Shown: piece after piece, positions 12,148 to 12,712 of the stretch | Layout of the letters: each line of letters begins with the position of its first letter | Position numbering within the stretch: the first letter of the stretch is position 1 | Origin: MFAQ01 sp964592455 | Lineage (GTDB): Bacteria > Patescibacteriota > Microgenomatia > UBA1400 > MFAQ01 | Reading direction: 5' to 3' | NCBI GenBank assembly: GCA_964592455.1 | Contig: CAZQDQ010000021.1 | Coordinates: forward strand, 1-12,712 | Length of the DNA: 12,712 nt | Position numbers and translations under genes: made by a program | The notes under the pieces: model-generated | Databases searched by the model: none | The model's input: only the letters and a program-made list of their open reading frames with translations | What the model was told of the DNA's origin: nothing

Positions 12148-12153
12148 ATTTTA
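12148..12153 (-). promoter_or_regulatory. -10 box of the 105-aa gene (leaderless)
   Basis: The minus strand has TAAAAT ending 6 nt before the ATG, which places the transcription start on the A of the start codon. The -35 region falls in the upstream terminator and is poor. Confidence 0.45.
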
Positions 12154-12157
12154 CAAT

Positions 12158-12181
12158 AAAAAAGACCTCCCTGAAGGGAGG
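12158..12181 (-). terminator. Terminator of the zinc-repeat protein gene
   Basis: On the minus strand CCTCCC-TTCA-GGGAGG (6 bp, tetraloop), one TC step, then six T. It starts 6 nt after the stop codon at 12188. Confidence 0.9.
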
Positions 12182-12187
12182 CTGATC

Positions 12188-12712
12188 CTACCAAGTAAGT
12201 TTTCCTCGTCTCTTGCCTCCGTCGTCATATTCCTCAAGCGTGTGGTGGAAATTGAGACATTCGGTGGAGTACATGTGAACATCACCAGAAACATGACCAC
12301 CATCGACGTAGACAACAATATGCCTGTAGTCGAGTCCATAACTACTTCTACCAACTTTGATTCCCCTTGAACCAGCAACGAATTCTTCGAGTTCGTTTCC
12401 AACACAAAGTTCCCCATCCCTACGTTTGGACATTTGGAAACACGTATCGCAGTGAGTTTTGGAACGAGACCATTCAACATGATTACTTACCTCTTGGCCA
12501 CATTTGGAGTTGGCACATTTGGTAGAGTACCAACCCTTACAGGTGCAGTACTTGGGTAGATTACTCCATGAAGCGTGGACAGAGACGGTACCTCGACAAT
12601 GCGGATTGTCACAGGACTTCTCATACCAACCTTTGCACGACTGACAATAGTCATGAATGTTATCCCAATATTCTTTGTAACGAACTTTGCCATTACAGTG
12701 ACGATTGGCACA
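12188..12712 (-). CDS. Tandem zinc-binding repeat protein, C-terminal part (5' end outside window)
   Basis: The frame is open from the right edge to TAG at 12188-12190 (174 residues) and has no start before the edge; the in-frame ATG at 12433 is internal. At least three repeats of about 33 residues are visible: CANRHCNG...YCQSCKGWYEK, CDNPHCRG...YCTCKGWYSTK and CANSKCGQ...HCDTCFQMSK. Each offers a C-x4-C and a C-x1-2-C pair, enough for one zinc site, with conserved G/Q-x-V, W and CKGWY. The last roughly 80 residues (GELCVGNELEEF...GKLTW) form another domain with scattered His and Cys (HVSGDVHMYSTECLNFHH). The repeats look like nucleic-acid- or protein-binding zinc ribbons; I do not recognise the family. 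No other frame in the interval is credible. Confidence 0.75.
   Translation of the reverse strand, partial: CANRHCNGKVRYKEYWDNIHDYCQSCKGWYEKSCDNPHCRGTVSVHASWSNLPKYCTCKGWYSTKCANSKCGQEVSNHVEWSRSKTHCDTCFQMSKRRDGELCVGNELEEFVAGSRGIKVGRSSYGLDYRHIVVYVDGGHVSGDVHMYSTECLNFHHTLEEYDDGGKRRGKLTW

Noticed and set aside
12188..12433. A separate 81-aa gene starting at the ATG at 12433
   Set aside because: The same frame continues upstream through three zinc repeats to the window edge, and the ATG falls between repeats with no ribosome site.
12487..12711. 74-aa minus-strand frame, and plus-strand frame 12107-12370
   Set aside because: Both lie in other frames of the zinc-repeat gene, whose repeating cysteine pattern identifies the true frame.
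1..12712. Recoded TGA (as in Gracilibacteria/Absconditabacteria)
   Set aside because: gatA, lemA and the 598-972 gene end at TGA in positions fixed by family length or by ATGA overlaps, and no conserved protein reads through a TGA.

Overview
This is a low-GC bacterial chromosome segment with short intergenic gaps, 4-8 nt gene overlaps and several small unrecognised proteins. All genes read with the standard code, and TGA is used as a stop. The gene set (gatCAB, a lemA-htpX pair, an N-domain-less ClpB, a compact ABC-F, a small RRM protein) and the style suggest a Patescibacteria/CPR bacterium, perhaps of the Microgenomates/Katanobacteria type. That placement is inference; no marker phylogeny was possible.

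Layout. (1) 3-224 (+) is the 3' end of an O6-alkylguanine-DNA alkyltransferase-type gene. (2) 254-972 (-) holds two diverged paralogous small proteins of unknown function. (3) 1024-4424 (-) is the tRNA amidotransferase operon gatC-gatA-gatB, followed by an overlapping small single-TM protein. (4) 4462-5811 (-) is an ABC-F ATPase whose first ATPase domain has lost its helical subdomain. (5) 5817-6998 is a module of two paralogous 110-aa proteins (+) with an identical 24-bp promoter/leader block. Between them on the minus strand is a 60-aa gene with a consensus promoter, a 6-codon upstream ORF and a leader hairpin. (6) 6993-9110 (-) is clpB, with a CIRCE (HrcA) operator over its promoter. (7) 9159-10645 (-) is lemA-htpX. 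(8) 10792-11399 (-) holds an RRM protein and a 72-aa protein resembling only the coiled-coil domain of Gre factors. (9) 11472-11801 is tRNA-Asp followed by two hairpin-bearing cassettes of 138 and 117 bp, each closing with an exact 18-bp copy of the tRNA 3' end. (10) 11824-12712 (-) holds a small acidic protein and the C-terminal part of a protein with tandem zinc-binding repeats.

Two themes cut across the window. First, five transcription units (gatC, ABC-F, clpB, the Gre-like protein and the 105-aa protein) have a -10 box 5-9 nt from the start codon and no Shine-Dalgarno, which predicts leaderless mRNAs. The small-protein genes instead carry strong AAGGAG sites, so two initiation modes seem to coexist. 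Second, protein quality control is concentrated here: ClpB with its heat-shock operator sits directly downstream of the membrane protease HtpX and LemA.

Most worth a second look are the structure-conserved cassettes after tRNA-Asp, the stand-alone Gre-like coiled coil, the duplicated promoter/leader module with its upstream ORF, and the reduced ABC-F.
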